From Gaiellasilicea sp963705515 (GTDB lineage Bacteria > Actinomycetota > Thermoleophilia > Gaiellales > Gaiellaceae): DNA of 64,000 nucleotides. The translations under genes were made by a program, and so were the position numbers. Below, piece by piece: positions 23,776 to 33,667 of the stretch. The stretch's first letter is position 1. Every line of letters starts with the position of its first letter. Under the pieces are notes generated by a model, which saw only the letters and a list, made by a program, of their open reading frames with translations, was not told where the DNA came from and did not search any database. Where the stretch lies: contig CAVPJV010000009.1 of assembly GCA_963705515.1 (NCBI GenBank), forward strand, positions 310,001 to 374,000, given 5' to 3'.

Positions 23776-25448
23776 CAGTGTGCTTCCTTTCGGATCGGGA
23801 CTGAGACCGTTGTGGTCGCGGCTTCGAAATCGCCGCGACGGGTTTCGATGCGGAGTTGCCAGTCGCCGGCGAGCGCGAGCTGCGCGCCGCGGACGGCGAA
23901 GTGGCCGGGGCCGGCTCTGTGCGCCGTCAGACGCAGCGGGCCGATCCCACGGCTGGCGAGCGTCGCCGAGACCGATGCCTGGTCGACGTCGGTCGGCTGG
24001 CCTTGCTTGTCGGTCAGGTAGAGGTGGATCTCGTTGCGGCCGGCTGCTGCAGGGTCGACGACGAGGTTCAGCTCGAGGTCGCCGAGCTGGGCGATGGTGG
24101 CGTACGGCCCCGTCGGTGCGACTTCTGCTCGGGCCGGCGGCTCCGACACGAGCACGGCGGTGACGCTCACAATCGCCACCATCAGAGCGAGCTCGACGCC
24201 TGCAACACGCAGGAACCGCGTTCGCTCGCCGGCGGAGGCGATCTGCTCGCGCAGCCGCGGGACCGCCCGCCGGTTGTTGTAGAGGCCGAGCAGGAGCAAC
24301 GGCAGAACCAGGCTGAGCTTGAGGAGCAGGAGCTGGCCGTAGGTCGTCTCCCAGAGCCCGCGGAGCGCGCGGACCTGCAGGTAGCCGCTGATCGTGCCGC
24401 TGGCGATCAGCCACGAGACCGCGACGACCGCGAGCCCTGAGAATCGCGGTACGGCATCGGCCGCCAGCGGCCACCGCTCACGTCCGGCCCAGAGGAGCGC
24501 GAGCACGAGCGCCGCCAACCCGCCGACCCAGACGGCCGCCGAGGCGACATGGGCGACGTCGCTGACGAAGGCGATCTTGCCGGACACGCTCGCGTGCCCG
24601 GAGAGCGCCGGCGTCAGCAGCATCGCCGCCGCGGGAACCAGAGCGGCGATCGTCAGCACGGGGACGCGGCGACCGGCCACGAGCAGCACCGCACAGGCCA
24701 ACGCCAACCCGGACTGCAGCAGCCAGACAGTGCCGAACCGCGTTCCCAGCACCGCCGAGACGACGTCCCAGTGCAGCGCCTCGCCGAGCCCGAAGCCGCC
24801 TGCGGCCGCGCCCTGGAGGACGATGCCTTTGAGGGCCACGAGCGCGAGCAGCAGTGCAGCGCCTGCGAGCAGGAGCGAGATCCTGGAACGTGTCCTCGGC
24901 GCTGCCTGCCCGAGTCCGACGACGAGCATCAGGGTCCCGCCGCCGACCAGGAGGAGAAGCAGGAAGTCGAGCGCACGCACGATCGAGAACAGCACCGACA
25001 CCGTCGTCGGCGTGCCGTCCTCGAGCACCTGCGCCGCCACCCCCGCCGGGTTCGCACCGGGAGCGCCGACGTGGAAGACGAACGCACCCGAGACGGGATG
25101 ACCGTCAGCCGAAACAACACGCCAGGTCGCCGTGTACGTCCCGCGGGCGAGGCGCCGGTCGAGCGAGATTCGCGCTTCCCGATCGCTCGGACGCTGCACC
25201 TCACCGGAGTCGACGCGGCGTGCCCGCGCGTCGTAGACGCGGATCGCGCCGAACGCCGTCTCGACCGGCTCGTCGAATCGGAGCAGCACCGACCGCGGGC
25301 TCTGCTCGAGCACCGCGTCGTTCGTCGGCTCGGTTGTGATCAGCCGCGCGTGCGCACCGGCCACCGGCACCAGCACGAGCGCCGCCAGAATGGCGGCGAC
25401 CGCGACGAGCACCGGCCGGCGCGAACGCGAGCCTGCGTGTTCGTGCAT
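23775..25448 (-). CDS. CopC-CopD fusion copper transport protein
   Basis: The 557-aa protein joins a periplasmic CopC domain to a CopD membrane domain and a C-terminal extracellular domain. CopC follows a signal peptide with the N-terminal copper ligand in GAHARLITTEP and a second His in VSADGHPVSGAFVFHVG. CopD comprises eight or so helices from about residue 150 to 430. The C-terminal region (about 440-555) resembles FixH/YtkA-like domains. The family takes up or handles copper across the membrane. It starts at ATG 25448 with GAGGAGAG upstream, 47 bases from a membrane protein gene. Confidence 0.9.
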   Translation of the reverse strand: MHEHAGSRSRRPVLVAVAAILAALVLVPVAGAHARLITTEPTNDAVLEQSPRSVLLRFDEPVETAFGAIRVYDARARRVDSGEVQRPSDREARISLDRRLARGTYTATWRVVSADGHPVSGAFVFHVGAPGANPAGVAAQVLEDGTPTTVSVLFSIVRALDFLLLLLVGGGTLMLVVGLGQAAPRTRSRISLLLAGAALLLALVALKGIVLQGAAAGGFGLGEALHWDVVSAVLGTRFGTVWLLQSGLALACAVLLVAGRRVPVLTIAALVPAAAMLLTPALSGHASVSGKIAFVSDVAHVASAAVWVGGLAALVLALLWAGRERWPLAADAVPRFSGLAVVAVSWLIASGTISGYLQVRALRGLWETTYGQLLLLKLSLVLPLLLLGLYNNRRAVPRLREQIASAGERTRFLRVAGVELALMVAIVSVTAVLVSEPPARAEVAPTGPYATIAQLGDLELNLVVDPAAAGRNEIHLYLTDKQGQPTDVDQASVSATLASRGIGPLRLTAHRAGPGHFAVRGAQLALAGDWQLRIETRRGDFEAATTTVSVPIRKEAH

Positions 25449-25495
25449 CTCTCCTCGCTCATGGTCAGCGGCCGGACTCGGCCGCTCCTGCTCGG

Positions 25496-26086
25496 CTAGG
25501 CGAGCAGCGGAGGGCCCCGACCCGCGTAGCCGCGCGCGAGGACACGCTCGACCGGCGGATCGATCGAGAGCCAGAAGAGGAACGTGACCGCGATCGGCCG
25601 CGGCCGCCGAACGAGAACGCGTCTGAGCACGTGCGCCACCCGCTGCGCCGCTGAGGCCAATGCGAACGCGACCGCGGCGGCGAGCAGCGCGAACGGAACC
25701 TGTGTCGCAAGCCCGAACAGGAACGGCGCAGAGACGAACAGCGCCCCGTGCACATGCCCGTCGTGCAGGTAGCGCTCGAGCAGCTCCTGCAACACGAACG
25801 CCGCCGGAGCAAGCGCAGCGACGAGGGCGACACGGCCGTTGCGGCTTGTCGCCTCATGCTCCCCGAAGGCGCTCAGGAGGGACGCGACGAAGCCGAGCGC
25901 GACGAGCGCGACGCAGATCGAAAGCAGCAGGGGCGCATAGTCCAGATAGCCGTGTCCACTCGACGCGAGCAGGTGCGCACGCTCGTGCGCGTCCGGGACG
26001 GCAGCCCAGTAGCCGACCGAATGACCGGCGAACGTCCCGATCACCGTGATCGGCACCGCGATCAACCAACTGAGCTGACGCCTCAT
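25496..26086 (-). CDS. Integral membrane protein, first gene of the copper operon
   Basis: A 196-aa protein (from ATG 26086) with about five helices (near residues 5-25, 50-70, 85-105, 125-150 and 160-180). It contains several His in loops (DAHERAHLLASSGHGYLDYA, ERYLHDGHVHGALF). These could bind copper, but that is inference. GTG 26104 is an alternative start that adds six residues. It precedes CopCD by 47 bases in the same direction. I recognise no named family. Confidence 0.65.
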   Translation of the reverse strand: MRRQLSWLIAVPITVIGTFAGHSVGYWAAVPDAHERAHLLASSGHGYLDYAPLLLSICVALVALGFVASLLSAFGEHEATSRNGRVALVAALAPAAFVLQELLERYLHDGHVHGALFVSAPFLFGLATQVPFALLAAAVAFALASAAQRVAHVLRRVLVRRPRPIAVTFLFWLSIDPPVERVLARGYAGRGPPLLA

Positions 26087-26114
26087 GTCCGCATGGTGGC
26101 ACACGCCCGCCGAG

Positions 26115-26558
26115 CTAGGCGGGTGCCGGCTTCAAGATCATGGTCTCGCTCGGCGCGTGGGTGAGGATCCAGGCGAGATCCGCCTCGCTGAAGCCGGATC
26201 CTCGGCCCGCAGGCACGACGATCCTGTCGAAGTGCTCGATCTCCCACAGCCGCGTCAGCGCGTGCGTCGGTGTACGACCCCGTTCGATCCGCGCGTCCAC
26301 CGGCACGCCTTTGCGGAGGGCAGCCTGCTCGACCGCTTCGAGCAGCGGCATCGCAACACCCACCTCCCCGGTCGCGGCCGACTCCGGCCCGAGTTCGAGC
26401 GGGAGCAGCAGCAGGTAGGCGGGCACGAGGACGGCTTCCTCGGCTCGCGCGATTCGGATCGCCGCGTCGAGCACGGTCGGGTCGAGCTCGCCCGCGAACG
26501 GGATCAGGATCCGCGGCCGGCCCGCTGCCTCGTACGTGTGCCGCCGCCTGAGTCTCAT
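26115..26558 (-). CDS. Universal stress protein-like protein, last gene of the kdp operon
   Basis: The 147-aa protein looks like a UspA-type domain: ILIPFAGELDPTVLDAAIRIA as first strand and helix, IERGRTPTHALTRLWEIE and a final FDRIVVPAGRGSGFSEADL where USPs have their nucleotide loop. A basic N-terminus MRLRRRHTYEAAGRP precedes it. The start ATG 26558 overlaps the stop of the KdpD-like gene (ATGA). Full-length KdpD proteins carry such a USP domain internally, so this gene may act together with the KdpD-N protein. The frameshift in the upstream gene makes the two look fused. Confidence 0.7.
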   Translation of the reverse strand: MRLRRRHTYEAAGRPRILIPFAGELDPTVLDAAIRIARAEEAVLVPAYLLLLPLELGPESAATGEVGVAMPLLEAVEQAALRKGVPVDARIERGRTPTHALTRLWEIEHFDRIVVPAGRGSGFSEADLAWILTHAPSETMILKPAPA

Positions 26559-27644
26559 CGTTCGAGCTCGCGTCGCCGGGAGCGGTCGGCGACGACGCGG
26601 ATGTCGACCCCCGGGAAGCTCGCGGACCATGCGCGAGAGGAGCGAGCCTCGGGTGATCTCACGCCGCCGGCTTTCGTTGGGAGTGCCGAGCAGGATGTAG
26701 GTCGACCCGCGGTCGACGACCACCCGCCGCACGGTCTCGACGAGGTCGTCGCCCTCTTCCTCGACGAAGTGAGTACCGAGGATGATCGCGAGCCGCCGGA
26801 GGGCCGCGAGCTGCACCTTCCGATCCTCGGACAGTTCTTCTCCGGGGCTGCGCACCCAGAGCGCATCGAGCTCGGCGCCCAGGCGCTGCGCGGAGCGCCA
26901 GGCGCGCCGCAGGAGCCGCTGCGCCGACGGCTCCGGCTTGACGAGCGCGAGGATCCGCTCGCTCACCGCCTGGGTGCTGAGCGGATCGAGCACGTTCGTC
27001 GTCCGCCGCGCGCCGACGTCCTCGACGACCTCCCGGAGCGCCAGCTCGCGGAGCGCAGCGAGGTTGTCGGCGCGGAAGAAGTTCTGCAGCGCCGCCTCGG
27101 CCCGGTCGACCGGATAGACCTTCCCGGTGCGTAGCCGCTGCTGGAGCGCCTCCGGCGAGAGGTCGACCAGGATCACCTCGTCTGCGACGTCGAGGATCCG
27201 GTCGGGGAACGTCTCGCGCACACGAACACCGGTGAGCTCGAAGACGGCGTCGTTGAGGCTCTCGAGGTGCTGCACGTTCACGGTCGAGATCACGTCGATC
27301 CCGGCCTCGAGCACCTCGTCGATGTCCTCGTAGCGCTTCGCGTTCCGCGAGCCGCGTGCGTTCGTGTGCGCCAGCTCGTCGATGAGCGCGAGCTCGGGCG
27401 CCCTCCGGATCACGGCGTCCGGGTCGAACTCGTCCAGCTCGAGCGAGCCATGGCCGACCGTGCGGCGCGGCACGACCTCCAGGCCGTCGGCGAGCGCCGT
27501 CGTCTCCGGCCGGTCGTGCGGCTCGAGGTAGCCGATCACGACGTCGACCCCCTCGGTCGCGGCCTGCCGTCCCTCCTGGAGCATTCGGTAGGTCTTGCCG
27601 ACTCCGGCCGCAGCGCCCATCAGGATCCGGTAGCGGCCGCGCAC
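26555..27644 (-). CDS. kdpD-N: KdpD N-terminal sensor protein without kinase domain (one frameshift)
   Basis: About 362 aa, equal to the cytosolic N-terminal part of KdpD. It has Walker A GAAAGVGKTYRML near residues 10-22, Walker B ALIDELAHTN and the segment STVNVQHLESLND, all typical of KdpD. A USP-type domain ends it. There are no membrane helices and no histidine kinase domain; those are in a separate gene at 35050-36420. One extra G in the run at about 26608-26612 shifts the frame; corrected, the end reads VRELPGVDIRVVADRSRR and stops at 26555. Start GTG 27644. In E. coli this region senses cytosolic signals and binds c-di-AMP in some species. Confidence 0.8.
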
Positions 27645-27653
27645 GGACCGATC

Positions 27654-29306
27654 CTAGAGCCCTTCCGCCAGCGGCCCGAGGAACAGCGCGGGCGCCAGTG
27701 TCAGCCCGGACGTGATCGCGACGACGGCGAGGAGCAGCGCCGCGAACGTCGGCGTGTCGGTTCGGAGCGTGCCTCGCGTCGGCGGCGTGACGGCGACGGA
27801 GACGAGCGAGCCGGCGAGTGCGAGCATCACCAGGAGTGGGACGAAGCGACCCGCGAGCATCCCGATCACGCCCAGCACCGCCTGCAGCTCGCTGTAGCCG
27901 AAGCCCGCGAACGCGCTGCCGTTGTTGTTGGCCTGCGACGTGAAGGCGTAGAGCGTCTCGGTGAAGCCGTGCGCGCCGGGGTTGAAGATCGACGCCCGAC
28001 CTGCCTCCGTCCCGATCGAGATCGCGGTCAGCACCAGCGCGACCACGGGGACGGTGAGCACGCCGAGCGCGACGAGCTTGATCTGCGACGTGCCGATCCG
28101 CTTGCCCAGGAGCTCCGGCGTCCTGCCGATCATCAGGCCGCCGATGAACACAGCGAGGAGGATCCGGAGCAGGATCGAGAGCATCCCGCTGCCGGCCCCG
28201 CCGATCACGCCGACGAACATGTTGACGAGCGGAACGGCCCCGCCGAAGGCGGTCAGCGAGTCGTGGCCGGTGTCGACCCCGCTGCCGGATCCGGCCGTCG
28301 TGGCAGCGGTGAAGAATGCGCTCCCGGCGGCGCCGTTCCGCACCTCCTTGCCTTCCATGTTCGTGGCACCGGGCAGCCCGCCCGCGCCGAGCGCGGGCGA
28401 GCCGCCGAGCTCGGCCGCGACGGCGACCGCCGCACCGGCAGCGGCGAGGACGAGCATGACAGCGAGCACAGCCCAGCCGAGCCGGCGCGAGCCGACGAAG
28501 CGCGCGAACATGAAGACGCACGCGACCGGGATCAGCAGCTGGAGCAGGAGCTCGACGGAGCTCGTGAGGCCGTTCGGGTTCTCGAACGGGGTCGCCGCGT
28601 TCGTGTTGTAGAAGCCGCCGCCGTTCGTCCCGAGATGGCGGATCGCGACCTGGGTCGCGACCGGACCGCGCGCGACGGTCTGCGACTCGCCCTCGACCGC
28701 GGCGACCTCCGCGTTCCCCTCGAGCGTTTGCGGCACGCCCTGCGAAGCGAGGACGAGCGCTCCGACGACCGCCAGCGGTGCGATCACGAACGCGAGCGAG
28801 CGGTAGACGTCGACCCAGAAGTTGCCGAGGGTCTCCGCCCGCCGCTGCGTCAGCCCACGCGTCGTCGCGACGAGGACGGCCAGGCCCACGGCGGGCGCCG
28901 CGAAGTTCTGGACCGCCAGCCCGCCCATCTGCAGCCCGTTCGACATCGTCGACTCGCCGGCGTAGAACTGCCAGTTCGTGCTGGTGACGTAGCTCACCGC
29001 GGTGTGCGCCGCGAGGAAGCCGGGCACGCCGGGGTAGTCGTTCGGGTTGAACGGAAGCACGCCCTGCGCGAGCAGCAGGAGGAGCAGCACGCCGATCGAA
29101 ACGGCGCTGAAGGCGAGCATCGAAACCGCGTACGCGCGCCACGACTGGCCGGAGCCGTCGGAGCCGACGACGCGCAGGAACGCACGCTCGAGAGGCCCGG
29201 CGCGGCGCGCAGAGTAGACGCGGGCCATCCACGCCCCCAACGGATACGCGGCCGCCACGAGGACGGCCGCGAAGATGAGCATCTGCGCCAGAGCGGTCGC
29301 GGTCAC
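27654..29306 (-). CDS. kdpA2: Second potassium-channel-like subunit of the Kdp ATPase
   Basis: The 550-aa protein is a full-length KdpA: an ion-channel-derived subunit with about ten helices and four selectivity-filter loops. These are STNWQFYAGE (loop 1), GTNGGGFYNTN (loop 2), GHDSLTAFGGA (loop 3) and NNNGSAFAGF (loop 4), all intact. It shares clear family features with kdpA1 but differs throughout, so it is not a recent copy. It sits after kdpB, so the operon order is A1-C-B-A2-D(N). Start GTG 29306. Which KdpA pairs with the single KdpB and KdpC is not known. Confidence 0.9.
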   Translation of the reverse strand: MTATALAQMLIFAAVLVAAAYPLGAWMARVYSARRAGPLERAFLRVVGSDGSGQSWRAYAVSMLAFSAVSIGVLLLLLLAQGVLPFNPNDYPGVPGFLAAHTAVSYVTSTNWQFYAGESTMSNGLQMGGLAVQNFAAPAVGLAVLVATTRGLTQRRAETLGNFWVDVYRSLAFVIAPLAVVGALVLASQGVPQTLEGNAEVAAVEGESQTVARGPVATQVAIRHLGTNGGGFYNTNAATPFENPNGLTSSVELLLQLLIPVACVFMFARFVGSRRLGWAVLAVMLVLAAAGAAVAVAAELGGSPALGAGGLPGATNMEGKEVRNGAAGSAFFTAATTAGSGSGVDTGHDSLTAFGGAVPLVNMFVGVIGGAGSGMLSILLRILLAVFIGGLMIGRTPELLGKRIGTSQIKLVALGVLTVPVVALVLTAISIGTEAGRASIFNPGAHGFTETLYAFTSQANNNGSAFAGFGYSELQAVLGVIGMLAGRFVPLLVMLALAGSLVSVAVTPPTRGTLRTDTPTFAALLLAVVAITSGLTLAPALFLGPLAEGL

Positions 29307-29327
29307 GCGTCCGCCCCGGCCCGGTGC

Positions 29328-31385
29328 CTACGCCCCGAAGAGGTTGTGGATGACGAGGTCGATCAGCTTGATCCCGATGAACGGGACGATGATGCCGCCG
29401 AGGCCGTAGATGAGCAGGTTGCGGCGGAGCAGTGCGGTGGCGCCGATCGCCCTGTACTTGACGCCCCTGAGCGCGAGCGGGACGAGGCATGGGATCACGA
29501 GCGCGTTGAAGATGATCGCGGAGATGATCGCGCTCTGTGGCGTGCCCAGGTTCATCACGTTCAGGTCGTCGAGCGGGCCTCGCTCGCCGGGCTGCGACGC
29601 ATAGGTGAAGGCGAACATCGCCGGCAGGATCGCGAAGTACTTGGCGACGTCGTTCGCGATCGAGAACGTCGTCAGCGAGCCGCGCGTGATCAGCAGCTGC
29701 TTCCCGACCTCGACGATCTCGATCAGCTTCGTCGGGTCGGAGTCGAGGTCGACCATGTTGCCGGCTTCCTTCGCGGCGGAGGTGCCGGTGTTCATCGCGA
29801 CTCCGACGTCGGCCTGCGCGAGCGCCGGCGCGTCGTTCGTGCCGTCGCCCGTCATCGCGACCATGCGGCCGCGGTCCTGCTCGGACTGGATCAGCGCAAG
29901 CTTCGCCTCGGGAGTCGCCTCAGCGAGAAAGTCGTCCACCCCTGCCTCGTCGGCGATCACGGCGGCGGTGACGGGGTTGTCACCTGTGATCATCACGGTG
30001 CGGATGCCCATCCGGCGCAGCTCGACGAAGCGCTCCGTCATGCCGCCCTTGACGATGTCCTTCAGGTGGACGACGCCGAGCGCCCAGTTGTCGCGCGCGA
30101 CCACGAGCGGCGTGCCCCCCTCCTCCGCGACCCGCTGCACCGCCGCGTCGAGCTCGGCCGGCGACGAGCCGCCGTTGGCCGCGATGAACGCCTTGATCGC
30201 GTCGGCGGCGCCCTTGCGAATCTCCTGCCCGTCGATGTCGATCCCGCTCATCCGGGTCGACGCCGAGAAGGGGATGAACTCGTGCTCGTGGCCGGCCAGC
30301 TCCCGCTCGCGGATCCCGAAGCCCTTCGCGAGGACGACGATCGACCGGCCCTCCGGCGTCTCGTCGGCGAGCGAGGCCAGCTGCGCGACCTCCGCGAGCT
30401 CGTGCTGATCGACGCCGTTGACCGGGATGAACTCCGCCGCCTGGCGGTTGCCGAGCGTGATCGTGCCGGTCTTGTCGAGCAGGAGCACGTCGACGTCGCC
30501 GGAGGCCTCGACGGCCCGGCCGGACATCGCCAGCACGTTGCGCTGGACGAGCCGGTCCATGCCGGCGATCCCGATCGCGGACAGGAGCGCGCCGATGGTG
30601 GTCGGGATCAGCGCGACGAGGAGCGCGATCAGCACCGTCTGCGAGAGATCGGTGCCGGCGTAGAGCGCGAACGCCCTCAGCGTCACCGTGGCCGCGAGGA
30701 AGGTGATCGTGAGGCCGGCGAGGAGGATGTTGAGCGCGATCTCGTTCGGCGTCTTTCGCCGCTCCGCGCCCTCGACGAGCGCGATCATGCGGTCGAGGAA
30801 CGACTGCCCCGGCTCCTGCGTCACCTCGACGACGAGCCGGTCGGAGAGCAGGCGCGTGCCGCCGGTCACGGCCGAGCGGTCGCCGCCCGCCTCGCGGATC
30901 ACCGGCGCGGACTCGCCCGTGATCGCCGACTCGTCCACCGAGCCGACGCCCTCGATCACGTCGCCGTCGGCCGGGATCACGTAGCCCGCCTCGACGACCA
31001 CGATGTCGCCGCGGCGGAGGTCTGCGGCCGCGACCTCCTCGAGGCCGCCGGGCGTCCGGCGCTGGGCGGTCGTCGTCGTGCGCGTCGCCCGAAGCGCGTT
31101 CGCCTGCGCCTTCCCTCGTCCCTCGGCGATCGCCTCGGCGAAGTTCGCGAACACGACGGTCAGCCAGAGCCAGACGGCGACGGTGCCGGTGAACCAGAGC
31201 GGCTCCGAGTCGCCGGATGAGAACAGGTCGCGGAAGAAGATCGCCGTCGTGATCACGCTGCCGACCTCGACGATGAAGATGACCGGGTTTCGGAAGAGCG
31301 TGCGCGGGTCGAGCTTCAGGAACGAGTCCCCGATCGCCGCGAACACGGTCGCCCGGGAGAAGATGCTCTGCTTGGGCGTGGTCAT
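29328..31385 (-). CDS. kdpB: Potassium-transporting P-type ATPase, catalytic subunit
   Basis: A 685-aa P-type ATPase of the IA group. Phosphorylation site DKTGT is in LLLDKTGTITLGNR near residue 300. ITGESAPV is the actuator loop, and GDGTNDAPAL the hinge motif. The KdpB-specific NPVIFIVEVGS lies near the N-terminus. The protein hydrolyses ATP to drive K+ through KdpA. Start ATG 31385 overlaps the kdpC stop (ATGA), an order (A-C-B) different from the E. coli A-B-C. Only one kdpB exists in the window despite two kdpA genes. Confidence 0.95.
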   Translation of the reverse strand: MTTPKQSIFSRATVFAAIGDSFLKLDPRTLFRNPVIFIVEVGSVITTAIFFRDLFSSGDSEPLWFTGTVAVWLWLTVVFANFAEAIAEGRGKAQANALRATRTTTTAQRRTPGGLEEVAAADLRRGDIVVVEAGYVIPADGDVIEGVGSVDESAITGESAPVIREAGGDRSAVTGGTRLLSDRLVVEVTQEPGQSFLDRMIALVEGAERRKTPNEIALNILLAGLTITFLAATVTLRAFALYAGTDLSQTVLIALLVALIPTTIGALLSAIGIAGMDRLVQRNVLAMSGRAVEASGDVDVLLLDKTGTITLGNRQAAEFIPVNGVDQHELAEVAQLASLADETPEGRSIVVLAKGFGIRERELAGHEHEFIPFSASTRMSGIDIDGQEIRKGAADAIKAFIAANGGSSPAELDAAVQRVAEEGGTPLVVARDNWALGVVHLKDIVKGGMTERFVELRRMGIRTVMITGDNPVTAAVIADEAGVDDFLAEATPEAKLALIQSEQDRGRMVAMTGDGTNDAPALAQADVGVAMNTGTSAAKEAGNMVDLDSDPTKLIEIVEVGKQLLITRGSLTTFSIANDVAKYFAILPAMFAFTYASQPGERGPLDDLNVMNLGTPQSAIISAIIFNALVIPCLVPLALRGVKYRAIGATALLRRNLLIYGLGGIIVPFIGIKLIDLVIHNLFGA

Positions 31386-31966
31386 CGGGTCTCCTCGTCG
31401 AGTGCAAGGTTGAGCTCGAGCACGTTCACGCCCGGCTCGCCCAGGAAGCCCAGGGAGCGGCCGTCCGTGTTGTCGTCGACCAGCTCGGCGACGCGCTCCT
31501 CGGAGAGGCCGCGCTCCTCGGCGACGCGGGGCGTCTGCAGGCGCGCGTACGCGGGCGAGATATGTGGATCGATCCCGGAGCCGGACGTGGTGACCGCGTC
31601 GACGGGGATGTCGCCGACCTCGAGCCCGTCCGTGTAGCGGCCTTCGAGCGCGAGGATCGCGCGGGCGCGCTCGTCGACGAGCTTCGCCAGGTCGGGGTTC
31701 GTCGGGCCGAGGTTGGAGAAGGTCGTGCCGGCGGCGTTGTAGACCGGATCGGTGCCGGACGGGCGCGGGTGGAAGTACTCGTCGCGCGTGAACTCCTGCG
31801 CGGCGAGGCGCGAGCCGACGACCTGGCCGTCGCGCTCGATCAGGCTGCCGTTCGCGCGGTCGGAGAAGGCGAGCTGCGCGAAGCCCGTGAAGACGAGCGG
31901 GTAGACGAGCCCGAAGACGACCGTCAGGACGACCACCGCGATCAGGGAGCGCCGGAAGGTGGCCAT
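31382..31966 (-). CDS. kdpC: Potassium-transporting ATPase subunit C
   Basis: A 194-aa KdpC: one N-terminal membrane helix (SLIAVVVLTVVFGLVYPLVF) followed by a periplasmic domain with the family motifs YFHPRPSGTDPVYNAAGTTF, NLGPTNPDL and SGSGIDPHISPAYA. KdpC stabilises the KdpA-KdpB complex. Start ATG 31966 overlaps the kdpA1 stop by one base (TGATG), and its stop overlaps kdpB. It is placed before kdpB, not after it as in most operons. Confidence 0.95.
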   Translation of the reverse strand: MATFRRSLIAVVVLTVVFGLVYPLVFTGFAQLAFSDRANGSLIERDGQVVGSRLAAQEFTRDEYFHPRPSGTDPVYNAAGTTFSNLGPTNPDLAKLVDERARAILALEGRYTDGLEVGDIPVDAVTTSGSGIDPHISPAYARLQTPRVAEERGLSEERVAELVDDNTDGRSLGFLGEPGVNVLELNLALDEETR

Positions 31967-33667
31967 CAGCTGAGCCCCTCCACGATCGGGCCGAGCGTGA
32001 GCGCCGGGAAGATCATCAGGACGGCGGTCAGCAGGACGATCGCGACGAGCAGAACGCCGAAGGTGCCGCCGTCCGTGCGGAACGTCCCTGCCGACGCCGG
32101 AGCGGTCTTCTTCGCCGCCAGCGCGCCGCCCAGGGCGAGCGCCGCGACGAGCGGCACGAACCGGCCGAGCCAGAGCGCGATCGAGCCCACGACGGCCGAG
32201 AACTCCGTCGCCCCGTAGCCGGCGAAGGCGCTGCCGTTGTTGTTCGACTGGGACGTGTAGGCGTAGAGCGCCTCCGAGAAGCCGTGCGCGCCCGGGTTGA
32301 AGATGGAGGCGAGGCCGTGGTCGGTGACGACGGAGATTGCGGTCAGGACGAGGACCATCGTCGGCACGAAGAGCGCGCCGACGGCAGCGATCTTGATCTC
32401 GCGCGCCTCGATCTTCTTGCCGAGGTACTCGGGCGTCCGCCCGACCATCAGGCCGGCGACGAAGACGGTGATCAGGACGAAGAAGAACATCCCGTAGAGG
32501 CCGGAGCCGACGCCGCCGAAGATCACCTCGCCGGTGAACATGTTCACGATCGGGACGGCGCCGCCGGACGGGGTGAGCGCGTCGTGGCCGCCGTTGACGG
32601 AGCCGTTCGAGGCGTTCGTCGTCACGACCGCCCAGTTCGAGGTCGCGGCGATGCCGTAGCGGACCTCCTTGTCGGCCATGTTCCCGCCGCTCGAGCCGTC
32701 GCCGGCGGTGATGTTCACCCCGGAGTCGCGCAGCACCTGCGAGCCGTGCTGCTCCGACGGCAGCGCGATCGCGACGCCGATCGCGAACATCGCGAACATC
32801 GCGCCGTAGATCGGCCAGGCCTGGCGCCTGGCGCTCACCATGCGGCCGAACATGAACACCTGCGCCGCCGGGATGAGCAGGATCGCGAGCATCTCGAGGA
32901 AGTTCGTGAAGCCGGTCGGGTTCTCGAACGGCACGGCCGAGTTCGAGTTGTAGAACCCGCCTCCGTTCGTGCCGAGCTGCTTGATCGCGATCTGCGTCGC
33001 AGCCGGGTCCGCGCGCGATCGACTGCTCGCCGTTCTCCAGCGTGGTCGCGGTGGCGGCCCCGTCGAACGTCTGCACGACGCCCTGCGAGACGAGCACCAC
33101 CGCGAGGATCAGCGCGAGCGGCACCAGGATGTACGCGAGCGACCGGTAGAGATCGACCCAGAAGTTGCCGACCGTCGTCGCCGAGCGGCGCGCGAAGCCG
33201 CGGATCACCGCCGCGAGGACGGCCATCCCGAGCGCGGCCGAGACGAAGTTCTGCACCGTCAGGCCGGCCATCTGGCTCAGGTACGACATCGTCGTCTCGC
33301 CGCCGTAGTACTGCCAGTTCGTGTTCGTGATGAAGCTCGCGGTCGTGTTGATCGCGATGTGGGGCGAGACCGCGGCCAGGTTGTCCGGGTTCAGCGGCAG
33401 GTGATCCTGCAGCCGCAGCAGCAGGTAGAGCAGCACCGAGAAGAGGCCCATGAAGACGAGCGCCGTGACGGCGTAGGCCTTCCAGGTCTGCTCCGCGTCC
33501 ACGCGCGTCCCGAGCAGCCGGTAGAAGGCGCGCTCGGGCGCGGCGAGCAGGCGCGGGATGCGGAGGGTGCCGGTGTACACCCGCGCCATGTAGGCGCCGA
33601 GCGGGTACGCGAGCAGCGTCAGCACGACGCCGTAGATGACGATCTGCGTGATCCCGTTGCCGGTCAC
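31966..33667 (-). CDS. kdpA1: First potassium-channel-like subunit of the Kdp ATPase (one frameshift)
   Basis: A KdpA of about 566 aa with intact filter loops: NTNWQYYGGE, GTNGGGFYNSN, GHDALTPSGGA and NNNGSAFAGY. One extra base in the GGG at 33005-33007 (CCC on the coding strand) shifts the frame. Removing it joins EQSIARGP to AATQIAIKQLGTN, a perfect family sequence, so a sequence error is likely. Its start ATG 33667 overlaps the kdpF stop by four bases. It is the first structural subunit in the operon. Confidence 0.88.

Noticed and set aside
26119..27660. KdpD-N and USP as one fusion protein
   Set aside because: The fusion exists only because of one extra G near 26610. Removing it gives a stop at 26555 and an ATGA overlap with a separate USP gene.
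26659..31220. Very long open frames on both strands across the kdp region (over 900 and 1300 codons)
   Set aside because: They are out of frame with, or antisense to, kdpA2, kdpB and kdpD-N, which have strong family motifs. The shadow proteins are Arg/Asp/Gly-rich and lack any domain; GC-rich coding sequence gives few stops in such frames.
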